Shown: piece after piece, positions 39,020-47,025 of the stretch | How positions within the stretch are numbered: the first letter of the stretch is position 1 | Layout of the letters: the number at the start of each line of letters is the position of its first letter | Assembly (NCBI RefSeq): GCF_002901445.1 | Contig: NZ_PPPD01000001.1 | Location: 1,208,501-1,272,500, forward strand | Length of the DNA: 64,000 bases | Direction: 5' to 3' | From: Deinococcus koreensis | GTDB lineage: Bacteria > Deinococcota > Deinococci > Deinococcales > Deinococcaceae | Program-made: the position numbers and the translations under genes | Notes under the pieces: model-generated | The model's database searches: none | Told to the model about the DNA's origin: nothing | What the model saw: the letters and a program-made list of their open reading frames with translations, nothing else

Positions 39020-39649
39020 ATGCGCCCACTGATCGTCAGCAATTTCGTGACCCTAGACGGCTGCTACGAGGACGCCAGCCGCACCCTGGTGCCCCTGTTC
39101 GAGTACCAGCACCCCCAGTACCACGGGGACGACCAGTTCGACCACTCCAACCTGAAGCTGCTGGAGGCGGCGGGCACGCTGCTGCTCGCGGGCCGGGAGT
39201 CCGCCCTGAACAACCTGCGCTACTGGCAGGGCGTGCAGGGCGATCCGGAGGCGACCGAGGTGCGCCGGGCCTTCGCGCGGCGGATCGCGCAGATCGAGAC
39301 GGTGATCGTGTCGGATCACCTCACGCCGGAGGAGCTGACGCCCTTCCCGAACGCCCGCACCGTGAAGATCGCCGACAGTGCAGACACCGTGCGCGCCCTG
39401 AAGGCGCAAGGCGGCCCGCCCCTCCTGATCCTGCTGGGCCGTCTGCTGTGGAACGACCTGCTGGGGCGCGGGCTGGTGGACGAACTGCATCTCACGACCT
39501 TTCCGCTGCTGGCCGGCCCGGACGGCACGCCGCTGTTCGTGGGCCGCCCGCCCGCGCAGTTCCGGCTGCTGCGCGTACGAACCTTTCCCGGTTCGGGGAA
39601 CGTGCTCAGCGTGTACGACGTGAGCGGCCGCACCGCGGGGAGGGCGTGA
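39020..39649 (+). CDS. DHFR-family protein 6 (RibD C-terminal domain)
   Basis: A 209-residue, more divergent paralogue. It has [20 protein letters not shown], an unusual [16 protein letters not shown] segment ([15 protein letters not shown]), [20 protein letters not shown] and [20 protein letters not shown] lies before the ATG. The 137 bp after it hold no convincing gene. Confidence 0.87.
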   Translation: MRPLIVSNFVTLDGCYEDASRTLVPLFEYQHPQYHGDDQFDHSNLKLLEAAGTLLLAGRESALNNLRYWQGVQGDPEATEVRRAFARRIAQIETVIVSDHLTPEELTPFPNARTVKIADSADTVRALKAQGGPPLLILLGRLLWNDLLGRGLVDELHLTTFPLLAGPDGTPLFVGRPPAQFRLLRVRTFPGSGNVLSVYDVSGRTAGRA

Positions 39650-39786
39650 GAGTCCTGCCGCACGCTGGCCGACCTCGCCCGGCGCACCGAAAGGCAGGGG
39701 CAGGGCGGCCGGACGGGGCCCCGGCGCCCCACGGACTGACGTTCCAGACGAGCCAGACCCGCCGATGAGCGGCACAGGGAGTCCAG

Positions 39787-40329
39787 ATGCGGAGGCTGAT
39801 CGTGACCGAGTTCCTGACCCTCGACGGCGTGTTCGAGAACCCCGCCCCGCCGCCGGGCTATCCGAGCCCCGAGATCGGCCAGTTCAAAGCCGAGGAACTC
39901 TTCGGGAGCAGCGCCCTGCTGCTGGGCCGCGTGACCTACCAGGGCTTCGCCCGGTACTGGCCGGGCATGGCCGGGACGAGCGACTTCGCCGACCGGATGA
40001 ACAGCCTGCCGAAATTCGTCGCCACGAGCACACCCACTCCCCTGGAATGGAACGCCACCGCGCTGGAGGGGGACGTGATGGCCGCCGTGCAGGCGCTGAA
40101 GCAGCAGGCGGGCGGGCCTCTCCTGACCTACGGCAGCGGCACCCTGGCCCGGACGCTCCTGCGCCACGGCCTGGTGGACGAGCTTCGCCTGATGGTCTAC
40201 CCGCTCGTCCTGGGGCGGGGCCGGCGCTTCTTCTCGGACGATGACCGCCTGACGCTGCGCCTCACCGGGACGAGAAACCTCGGCGCGGGCGTGGTGCTCC
40301 TGACCTACGAGCCCGCAGCAGGCGGCTGA
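39787..40329 (+). CDS. DHFR-family protein 7 (RibD C-terminal domain)
   Basis: A 180-residue paralogue, the last of the array: TEFLTLDGVFENPAPPPGYP, LLGRVTYQGFARYWPG, LLTYGSGTLARTLLRHGLVD and VYPLVLGRGRRFF. It is very similar to paralogue 3. GGGAG lies before the ATG. The TetR gene follows after about 100 bp that carry its operators. Confidence 0.9.
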   Translation: MRRLIVTEFLTLDGVFENPAPPPGYPSPEIGQFKAEELFGSSALLLGRVTYQGFARYWPGMAGTSDFADRMNSLPKFVATSTPTPLEWNATALEGDVMAAVQALKQQAGGPLLTYGSGTLARTLLRHGLVDELRLMVYPLVLGRGRRFFSDDDRLTLRLTGTRNLGAGVVLLTYEPAAGG

Positions 40330-40385
40330 TTCGGTCACACCCCCCGGTAGGGTGCCCTTGACCCCGTGACCCTGAAACGCCACTA

Positions 40386-40419
40386 TGAATGAGCATTCAT
40401 TATTCTGAATGACCATTCA
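40386..40419 (+). promoter_or_regulatory. Tandem TetR-type operators
   Basis: Two near-identical 14-bp palindromes, TGAATGAGCATTCA (40386-40399) and TGAATGACCATTCA (40406-40419), are 20 bp apart centre to centre, i.e. on the same DNA face. TATTCT (40401-40406) between them could be a -10 box. They end directly before the AAGGTGG ribosome site of the TetR gene, so autoregulation is likely. Confidence 0.75.
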
Positions 40420-40430
40420 AGGTGGTTGGC

Positions 40431-41048
40431 ATGACTCAGGAACCCAGACCGCAGGGACTCAGGGCACAGGTGGCGGCCACCAAGCAGGCGCACATCCTGA
40501 AGGCGGCGTCGGCGGTGTTCGCCCAGAAGGGCTTTCACGCCGCGACCATCCGCGACGTGGCGCGGGCGGCGGGCGTGGCCGACGGCACGATCTACCTGCA
40601 TTTCGAGAACAAGGGGGCGCTGCTGCTGGGGCTGTTCGCCCAGATGGCGGACGAGGTGAGAGCCGGCATCCAGCCCACCGATCAGACCGGACTGAACGCC
40701 CGTGGACAGATCAGCGCGGCGCTGGCGCTTCCGCTGCGGGCCATGCAGGCTAGGCAACTGGAGCTGATGCGCGTGGTGCTCTCGGAGGCGCTGGTGAACC
40801 CCGAGCTGGCCGCACAGTTCCGGGCACAGGTGCTGACGCCGATGATGGACGGCACCGGGCCACTGTCCTCGCCAGACGGAGACGGCGCGGCCCTGCGCTC
40901 CCGCCTCGTCATCGGCCTGATGCTGGGCCTGCTGGTGCAGCGTGCCCTGGGCGACGAGACGCTGGAGGCCGCCTGGGACGAGTTGCCCGACGAGCTGGCC
41001 GGCCTGCTGTTGAATGGGCTGCTGCCGAGTCCCGGAGGTAAGTCATGA
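40431..41048 (+). CDS. TetR family transcriptional regulator
   Basis: A 205-residue regulator. The N-terminal domain has the TetR helix-turn-helix: ILKAASAVFAQKGFHAATIR, then DVARAAGVADGTIYLHFENK. The C-terminal ligand domain is helical and variable. The ATG at 40431 follows AAGGTGG. Two palindromic operators lie directly upstream. The glycosyltransferase gene follows after 52 bp and is its likely target along with itself. Confidence 0.92.
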   Translation: MTQEPRPQGLRAQVAATKQAHILKAASAVFAQKGFHAATIRDVARAAGVADGTIYLHFENKGALLLGLFAQMADEVRAGIQPTDQTGLNARGQISAALALPLRAMQARQLELMRVVLSEALVNPELAAQFRAQVLTPMMDGTGPLSSPDGDGAALRSRLVIGLMLGLLVQRALGDETLEAAWDELPDELAGLLLNGLLPSPGGKS

Positions 41049-41100
41049 CGGCAGGCACGAGCACCCTCCTAGCCCAGACCCCATCCCCCCGGAGGACACC

Positions 41101-42366
41101 ATGAACATCGGCATGATCGCGCTGGGCTCGCAGGGCGACGTGCAGCCCTACCTGGCACTGGGCCGCGCCCTGGCCGGCGCCGGACACCACATTCGGCTGG
41201 TGGTGCCGCAGGGCTACCCCGACCCCGGCACGCCGCGCCTGGAATTGCGGCACGTCACCGGCGATCCGCGCAGCGTGATGGACTCGCCCGAGATGCGCGC
41301 CCTGCTGGAGACCGGCAACTTCATGAAGATCCAGCGCCACGCCAACGCGTTGGCCCGTCAGGTCGCGCCGGACTGGGCGCGCACCGCTTTTGCTGCCTGC
41401 CAGGGCATGGACGTGCTGCTGGCCGGGCTGGGCGGCCTGAATCTGGCCCAGACCGTGGCCGAGGCGCTGAAAATCCCGGTAATCGAGGCTCACGTGGTGC
41501 CGCTGACCCCCACCCGAGAGTTTCCGGGGCCGCTGCTGCCGCCCGGCGCGCCGCGTCTGGGCGGCACCTTCAACCGCCTGACTTACGTCCTGATCCGCCA
41601 GATGATGTGGCAGGGCGCGCGGGCCGGAGACGCCGACAGCCGCCGCGAGGTGCTGAAGCTGCCGCCCGCGCCGTTCTTCGGGCCGCGCGTTCGGCACGCC
41701 GTGCCCACCCTGTACGGCATCAGCCCGGCGGTACTGCCCCGCCCCGCCGACTGGCCCCAGGATGTCCACCTGACCGGCTCCTGGTTTCTGGACGCCGAAG
41801 CGGGCTGGACGCCCCCGCCCGCCCTGAGCGCCTTCCTGGCCGCCGGCCCGCGCCCGGTGTACATCGGCTTCGGCTCAATGGGCAGCCGCGACCCGGAGGC
41901 CACCGCCGACCTGGTGCTGGCGGCGCTGGAACGCAGCGGGCAGCGGGCCGTGCTGCTGAGCGGCTGGGGCGGCATGGCGCGCGGCGAACTACCCGAGAAC
42001 GTGTTCCTCAGCGGCCCCGCGCCGCACACCTGGTTGCTGCCGCAGATGGCCGCCACCGTCCACCACGGCGGGGCAGGCACCACGGCGGCGGCCCTGCGCG
42101 CGGGCGTGCCCAGCCTAGTCGTGCCCTTTTTCGGCGACCAGCCCTACTGGGGCGGGCGCGTGCAGGCCCTGGGCGTCGGCCCCGCGCCGCTGCCCCGCCG
42201 CAGCCTGAGCGTGGACGGACTGGCCCGCGCGCTGGACACCATGAGCAGCGACACCGCCATGCAGGAGCGGGCCGAGCGTCTGGGCGCGGCCATCCGGCAG
42301 GAACGCGGCCTGGAACGTGCGGCCGAGCTGATCGAAGGCTACGGGGCGCGCCTGGGGGTGGCGTAG
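41101..42366 (+). CDS. GT1-type glycosyltransferase (UGT-like)
   Basis: A 421-residue GT-B enzyme. The N-terminus IGMIALGSQGDVQPYLALGR and the C-terminal donor site TVHHGGAGTTAAALRAGVPS, followed by PFFGDQPYWGGRV, are typical of sterol or antibiotic glycosyltransferases. It transfers a nucleotide-activated sugar to a small lipophilic acceptor. GGAGG precedes the ATG at 41101. It shares an operon with the TetR gene, which suggests induction by the acceptor. Confidence 0.9.
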   Translation: MNIGMIALGSQGDVQPYLALGRALAGAGHHIRLVVPQGYPDPGTPRLELRHVTGDPRSVMDSPEMRALLETGNFMKIQRHANALARQVAPDWARTAFAACQGMDVLLAGLGGLNLAQTVAEALKIPVIEAHVVPLTPTREFPGPLLPPGAPRLGGTFNRLTYVLIRQMMWQGARAGDADSRREVLKLPPAPFFGPRVRHAVPTLYGISPAVLPRPADWPQDVHLTGSWFLDAEAGWTPPPALSAFLAAGPRPVYIGFGSMGSRDPEATADLVLAALERSGQRAVLLSGWGGMARGELPENVFLSGPAPHTWLLPQMAATVHHGGAGTTAAALRAGVPSLVVPFFGDQPYWGGRVQALGVGPAPLPRRSLSVDGLARALDTMSSDTAMQERAERLGAAIRQERGLERAAELIEGYGARLGVA

Positions 42367-42372
42367 GTAGAT

Positions 42373-44109
42373 CTACAGACTGAGCTGAAGCCCGTGCAGC
42401 CGCGCGTACACGCCGCCCCTGGCCATCAGCTCCTCGTGCGTGCCCTGTTCGCTCAGGCCGGCCTCGGTCAGCACCAGAATCCGCTGGGCGTGGCGCACGG
42501 TGGAGAGGCGGTGGGCGATCACCAGCAGCGTGCGCTGTCCGATCCACCCCTCCAGCGCCGACTGCACCGCCCGTTCGCTCTCGTTGTCCAGCGCCGAGGT
42601 CGCCTCGTCGAAGATCAGCACCGGGGGGTCTTTCAGGAACACCCGCGCGATGCTCAGGCGCTGGCGCTGCCCGCCCGACAGCCGCACGCCGCGCTGCCCG
42701 ATCTCGGTGTCGTAGCCCTGGGGCAGGGCAGAGATGAAGTCGTGGGCACCGGCCCGCTTCGCGGCGTCCACCACCTCCTCCCGGCTCGCCCCCGGCCGCC
42801 CGTACTCGATGTTCTGGGCCACCGTGCCCGCGAACAGGTAGACCTCCTGCTGCACCATGCCGATCTGAGCGCGCAGCGAGGCCAGGGAGAGCGTGCGGAC
42901 ATCGTGGCCGTCGAGCATCACCGCGCCGGCCTGCACGTCGTAGAAGCGCGGGATCAGGGCGCACAGGGTCGTCTTGCCCACCCCGGACGGCCCCACGAGC
43001 GCCACGAACTCGCCGGGCCGGATCTGCAGGTTCAGCCCCTCCAGCACGGCCTCCGACTCCGGGCCATAGCGGAAACTCACGTCCCGGAACTCGATCTCGC
43101 CGCGCGCACGCCCGATCTCCAACGCGTCCGGCGCGTCAGCGATCTCGGGCGTCACCTCCATGATCTCCAGAAAGCGGGCGAACCCCGTGGCCCCTTCGCC
43201 ATACAGCCGCGCGATGTTCACGAAGCGGTTCACCGGATCGACCAGCACGCCCAGGCACAGCAGGAAGGTCACCAGCCCATCCGGGCGCAGCGAATTCCCG
43301 GCGATGGCGAGGCCGCCGCCCACGATCACGGCGACCGACATCAGCTGCGTGAAGGCCGTCATGCCCTGCGAGAACACCGCCTCGCTGCGGTAGCCCGCCC
43401 GGCGGCTCTCGACGAAGCGGCGGTTCTCATGGTCGAAGCGGGCCTGCTCGGTCGCCTCGCCCGTGAACGACTGCACCACCCGGATGCCCGAGAGGGTGTC
43501 CTCGACCTGCGTGTTCACGCTTCCCACACGCTCGCGGCTGAGGCTCAGGGCGGCGTTCATGCGGCGGCTGGAATACAGCGCGAACGCCGCCATGATGGGC
43601 AGAAACGCGAACACCAGCAGCGTCAGCCGTAGGTCGATGGACGAGAGAATGGCGAACACGCCGATGCCTTTCACCAGCGCGATGGTCAGGTCTTCGGGGC
43701 CGTGGTGGTACAGCTCGCTGACGTCGAACAGGTCGTTCGTCAGGCGGCTCATCAGCGCACCGGTGCGCTGGCGGTCGTAGAAGCCGAAATTCAGGCGTTG
43801 CAGGTGCGCGAACAGGTCGCGGCGCAGGTCGGCCTCCATGCGGGCGCCCATCAGGTGGCCGTGGAAATCCACGTAGGCGTTGCACAGGGCGTACAGCGCC
43901 ACCAGCCCGACCATCAGGCCACCTGTCCAGGCCAGGCGGGGGCGGACATCCTCGGCGCCGGCGTTCAGCACCTGCCGGGTCAGGTCGCCCGCCAGCAGCG
44001 GCAGCAGCACGGTGATGCCGGCCACGAACACGGCACACAGCAGATCCGTGGTCAGGATCCGGGTGTAGGGACGGTAGTAGGAGAGAAACCGGCGGAAGCG
44101 GGGGCTCAA
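42373..44109 (-). CDS. ABC exporter, fused permease and ATPase
   Basis: A half-transporter of about 578 residues. The N-terminal half has six TM segments; the ATPase has Walker A GPSGVGKTT, signature LSGGQRQR and Walker B VLIFDEATSALD followed by the switch His in IAHRLSTVRH. It works as a dimer in lipid or drug export. The start is uncertain: a TTG at 44109 has a GGAG site at good spacing, while an ATG at 44211 would add 34 residues not typical of the family. Convergent with the glycosyltransferase gene. Confidence 0.92.
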   Translation of the reverse strand: MSPRFRRFLSYYRPYTRILTTDLLCAVFVAGITVLLPLLAGDLTRQVLNAGAEDVRPRLAWTGGLMVGLVALYALCNAYVDFHGHLMGARMEADLRRDLFAHLQRLNFGFYDRQRTGALMSRLTNDLFDVSELYHHGPEDLTIALVKGIGVFAILSSIDLRLTLLVFAFLPIMAAFALYSSRRMNAALSLSRERVGSVNTQVEDTLSGIRVVQSFTGEATEQARFDHENRRFVESRRAGYRSEAVFSQGMTAFTQLMSVAVIVGGGLAIAGNSLRPDGLVTFLLCLGVLVDPVNRFVNIARLYGEGATGFARFLEIMEVTPEIADAPDALEIGRARGEIEFRDVSFRYGPESEAVLEGLNLQIRPGEFVALVGPSGVGKTTLCALIPRFYDVQAGAVMLDGHDVRTLSLASLRAQIGMVQQEVYLFAGTVAQNIEYGRPGASREEVVDAAKRAGAHDFISALPQGYDTEIGQRGVRLSGGQRQRLSIARVFLKDPPVLIFDEATSALDNESERAVQSALEGWIGQRTLLVIAHRLSTVRHAQRILVLTEAGLSEQGTHEELMARGGVYARLHGLQLSL

Positions 44110-44520
44110 CAAAAGGGCTCCAGGGAGTGTGTCAGAGCGGCCAGGCGCACCAGTCAGGCACGCGGCACTCTTCGGAGGAGGCAGATCGGTCGCGCGATCC
44201 CGCCACTCCATTCCCGGTTGTCCGTCCGCGCCCGCAGGCGTTCAGGACAGGGCCGACCTCAAAAGGTTGGGCTTCAGCCGTTCAGGCCAGCGCTCAGGGA
44301 ACGGGGCAGGGTCGCGGGGCGGGCAGCAGTGGGGCTTTTCATGGTGGTTCCTCCGAGGGGCGGGCTGGGGGTGGGGCTCAGATGGAGGTCAGGATACGGC
44401 CTGGACGGGAGGTGGGCGGTAGTGGAGATGGCCTAGGGGCGGGGTGACGGCTAAGTCTCAAGCCACCCCAACGCCGTGGGAACCGCACGATTCACTGTGT
44501 AGTCGGTCATATTGAGGCGC
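44110..44520. other. Intergenic region between ABC exporter and deaminase genes
   Basis: No full-size gene. It holds the upstream leader of the ABC gene, including the possible short ORF at 44274-44342 on the minus strand, and the promoter side of the deaminase gene. Confidence 0.55.
44274..44342 (-). CDS. Possible leader peptide upstream of the ABC exporter
   Basis: A 22-codon frame, MKSPTAARPATLPRSLSAGL plus two residues, has a strong GGAGG site 6-7 nt before its ATG. It ends about 165 nt before the proposed ABC start on the same strand. A short well-initiated ORF before an exporter gene can act in ribosome-mediated attenuation. No attenuator stems were proven, so this is speculative. Confidence 0.3.
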   Translation of the reverse strand: MKSPTAARPATLPRSLSAGLNG

Positions 44521-44913
44521 ATGGACGTATTCGAAGGGCTGGTCGCGCGGGCGCGGGCCGTTCAGGGGCAGTTCGTTCGAGGTGATCTGAAGGCCGCCAG
44601 CGTCGCGGCGGCTCTCCAGACCGTTGGGGGGCAGGTGTACACGGGGGTCAACATAGACCTGGCCTGCGGCATCGGCCTCTGCGCCGAGCACAGCGCCGTA
44701 TCACGCATGCTGGAAGCGCGCGAGACGCAGATTGACGCCATCGTCGCTGTGTGGGACGACGGCCATATCTTTCCCCCGTGTGGCCGCTGCCGCGAGCTGC
44801 TCCTGCAGGTCGATGCAGCCAATGTGGGAACCCGGGTGATGCTGACCCCCACCGAGGTCAGGACGCTGGGAGAGCTGATGCCATTCCGCTGGCAGGAACA
44901 CCGCGGCTGGTAG
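44521..44913 (+). CDS. Cytidine/blasticidin-S deaminase-like protein
   Basis: A 130-residue zinc deaminase. The zinc and proton-transfer motifs are CAEH near residue 57 and PPCGRCRELL near residue 86. The spacing and short length fit the cytidine/blasticidin deaminase group. It may salvage cytidine or detoxify a nucleoside antibiotic. The ATG at 44521 was preferred over 44512 because homologous sequence begins there. It stands alone between the ABC exporter and a glycosyltransferase. Confidence 0.85.
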   Translation: MDVFEGLVARARAVQGQFVRGDLKAASVAAALQTVGGQVYTGVNIDLACGIGLCAEHSAVSRMLEARETQIDAIVAVWDDGHIFPPCGRCRELLLQVDAANVGTRVMLTPTEVRTLGELMPFRWQEHRGW

Positions 44914-44993
44914 GCGAGCAGCATCCAACCCGCCGGGGTCAGGTTCCTCTTCCCCCATCCACCCGAGGTTCCGACCTGCCCGGGCGCCGGCCC

Positions 44994-46250
44994 TCACGGC
45001 GCGGCCAAGGCCCCCAGGCTCCGGGCCAGGATCACCTCCGCGGCCCGCACTGCGCCGCCCAGGTGCAGGGCCTCCTGACCGGCAGCGGCGCTGGCCGCCG
45101 CATAGCGCGGGTCGCTCCACAGGGCCCGGACGTGGGCGCGCACGTCCTCGGCAGTAGCAGCCCGGCGCTGGAGCACCCGCCCCGCCCCCCGGTCACGGAC
45201 ACGCGCCGCCACGAGGTGCTGGTCTGAGCCCTGCGGCACCAGCAGCATCGGCACGCCGTAGGCCAGCGCCTCGTGGACGCTGTTCATGCCGCCGTGGGTC
45301 ACGAAGACCCCGGCGCGGCTCAGCACCTCCAGCTGCGGCACGCTGGGACGCACCGAGATGTGCCCTGGCAGCGGCCCCAGCGACGAGGGATCGACGGTCT
45401 GACCGACCGACATGATCACCTCGACCGGCTCGTCACGGAAGGCCCCGACACAGGCGCGGTAGAAGTCGGGCGCCGCGTTGAGCAGCGTACCGAGCGACAC
45501 GTAGATCAGCGGTGGCCCGGCGCTTGCCGCTCGGGCAGGGCGCTGGGGCGGCAGGGACGGCCCCACGAAGTGGAAGGTCGGCGGGACGCGGTGCCCGGCC
45601 GGTTGCAGCGTCCGGGAGGTGTAGACCACGTTGACCGGCGCGTGCACGCTCAGCACCTGCAGGGGCGAGCGGATATGGAGGCCGTAACGCTGACGCAGGC
45701 GGCCCGCCACCGAACGGAAGGCCCGCCGGGCCGGCCCGCTGCCCGCCAGCGTGCGCCACGCCTCGCCCGCCAGCGCCGGGGTGCCCAGCACCAGCCCGGC
45801 CGACAGGACGAAGGTGGTCACCGACCCCACCGCCCTCACCCCGCTCAGCCGGGCCAGGGCCGCCCCCCAGGGGCACAGGGAATCGTGCACGATCACGTCG
45901 GGCGGCGCGGCGAGCAGCCGGGGCAGCAGCGCCTCCAGGATGGTCTCGGTGGCGCGCAGCAGCATGTCGGCCAGCCGGATGTGGTTGGGATCGGGGGGCG
46001 AGGCGTCTGCCGGCAGCCACGGCGAGAGGTCGGTGAACTGCGCCCCCGCCCCCTCGATGGCCGGGCGGAAGGGCGGCGTGGCGTGGTACTCCACCTGCGC
46101 CCCCCGCTCGACCAGGGCCGCCACCACCGGCAGCGTGGGATTGATGTGCCCGTGCGCCGGCACGTTGAAGAACACCACCCTGATCGGCCGCTCCCCCGGG
46201 GAACGCGGCTCTGCGGCGGGTCTGCTGGCGCGGGATGACGTCGTGACCAA
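44994..46250 (-). CDS. MGT-type glycosyltransferase (macrolide glycosyltransferase-like)
   Basis: A 418-residue GT-B enzyme of the GT1 family. The acceptor-side motif VFFNVPAHGHINPTLPVVAA and the donor motif FVTHGGMNSVHEALAYGVPM with VPQGSDQHLVAARV are characteristic. Relatives inactivate macrolides or glycosylate flavonoids and lipids. The start appears to be TTG at 46250, preceded by GAGAGGTGG. It is divergent from the winged-helix gene at 46337, its probable regulator. Confidence 0.9.
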   Translation of the reverse strand: MVTTSSRASRPAAEPRSPGERPIRVVFFNVPAHGHINPTLPVVAALVERGAQVEYHATPPFRPAIEGAGAQFTDLSPWLPADASPPDPNHIRLADMLLRATETILEALLPRLLAAPPDVIVHDSLCPWGAALARLSGVRAVGSVTTFVLSAGLVLGTPALAGEAWRTLAGSGPARRAFRSVAGRLRQRYGLHIRSPLQVLSVHAPVNVVYTSRTLQPAGHRVPPTFHFVGPSLPPQRPARAASAGPPLIYVSLGTLLNAAPDFYRACVGAFRDEPVEVIMSVGQTVDPSSLGPLPGHISVRPSVPQLEVLSRAGVFVTHGGMNSVHEALAYGVPMLLVPQGSDQHLVAARVRDRGAGRVLQRRAATAEDVRAHVRALWSDPRYAAASAAAGQEALHLGGAVRAAEVILARSLGALAAP

Positions 46251-46336
46251 GTGGAACCACCTCTCCTTGTCGTTCGTGCCGTTCTCCAGCCCCGTTCCTA
46301 GGAGGCAGAGTCGAGCGTAGGGCTAAGCTGCTCTCT

Positions 46337-46981
46337 ATGACCGGCCAATCCGAGACCAGCGCCTGGATCTGGATCACCGATCCGGACGTGGCGAGCGAAC
46401 TGAGCCGGCCCACCCTGCTCAAGGCCCTCGGCCCCTTCCTGGGCCGCGAACTGACCATCAGCGAGGCGGGCGCCGAACTGGGCTGGACGGTCAAGCGGCT
46501 GTTCCCGCTGGCGCTGCGCCTGCACGCGCTGGGGCTGCTGCACGTCTCCAGGGTGACCCCGCGCCCGGGCCGCGCCATCAAGCACTACACGGCCCCGGCG
46601 GCGGGGCTGTTCCTGCCCTTCGACGCCACGAACTTTGAGACCCTGGAGCTGGCCCTGGAACGCGCAGACGCCCTGTTCCGTCCCCTCTATTTTCGCAGTC
46701 TGGCCCGCCTGGGGCTGGAAAGGGGGCAGCGCTGGGGCCTGCGGATCACGCGCAGCGGCCCCTCGGTGCAGGTCTCGGCCGGCGTCCCGCCCGGCGAGGA
46801 TCTCGACCTGCTGGACGCCGGGGCGCCGGCCGTGCTGCCCGCCGCCTGGGATCTGGGCCTGATGCTCGATTTCGCGGACGCCAAGGCGCTGCAACGTGAC
46901 CTCGAAGCCCTCCGCCGCTCATACAGCGGCCGGGGTGGCGCCCAGGCCTACCTGCTCGGGCTCAGCCTGACCCCGCTGTGA
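46337..46981 (+). CDS. Winged-helix (ArsR-like) transcriptional regulator
   Basis: A 214-residue protein. The N-terminal part (LLKALGPFLGRELTISEAGA, ELGWTVKRLFPLALRLHALG) resembles ArsR-type winged helices with a turn. The C-terminal domain is unassigned and probably binds a ligand or dimerises. TAAGCT (46324-46329) lies 7 nt before the ATG. It is divergent from the macrolide-type glycosyltransferase and probably controls it. Confidence 0.75.
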   Translation: MTGQSETSAWIWITDPDVASELSRPTLLKALGPFLGRELTISEAGAELGWTVKRLFPLALRLHALGLLHVSRVTPRPGRAIKHYTAPAAGLFLPFDATNFETLELALERADALFRPLYFRSLARLGLERGQRWGLRITRSGPSVQVSAGVPPGEDLDLLDAGAPAVLPAAWDLGLMLDFADAKALQRDLEALRRSYSGRGGAQAYLLGLSLTPL

Positions 46982-47025
46982 GGGCCAGCCCTCCGCCCCC
47001 GCAGCCCCGCGCGTAGACTGGCCGG

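Noticed and set aside
39650..39786. Possible small gene or relic between DHFR paralogues 6 and 7
   Set aside because: An open stretch reads RTLADLARRTERQGQGG before a stop, but there is no start or family match.
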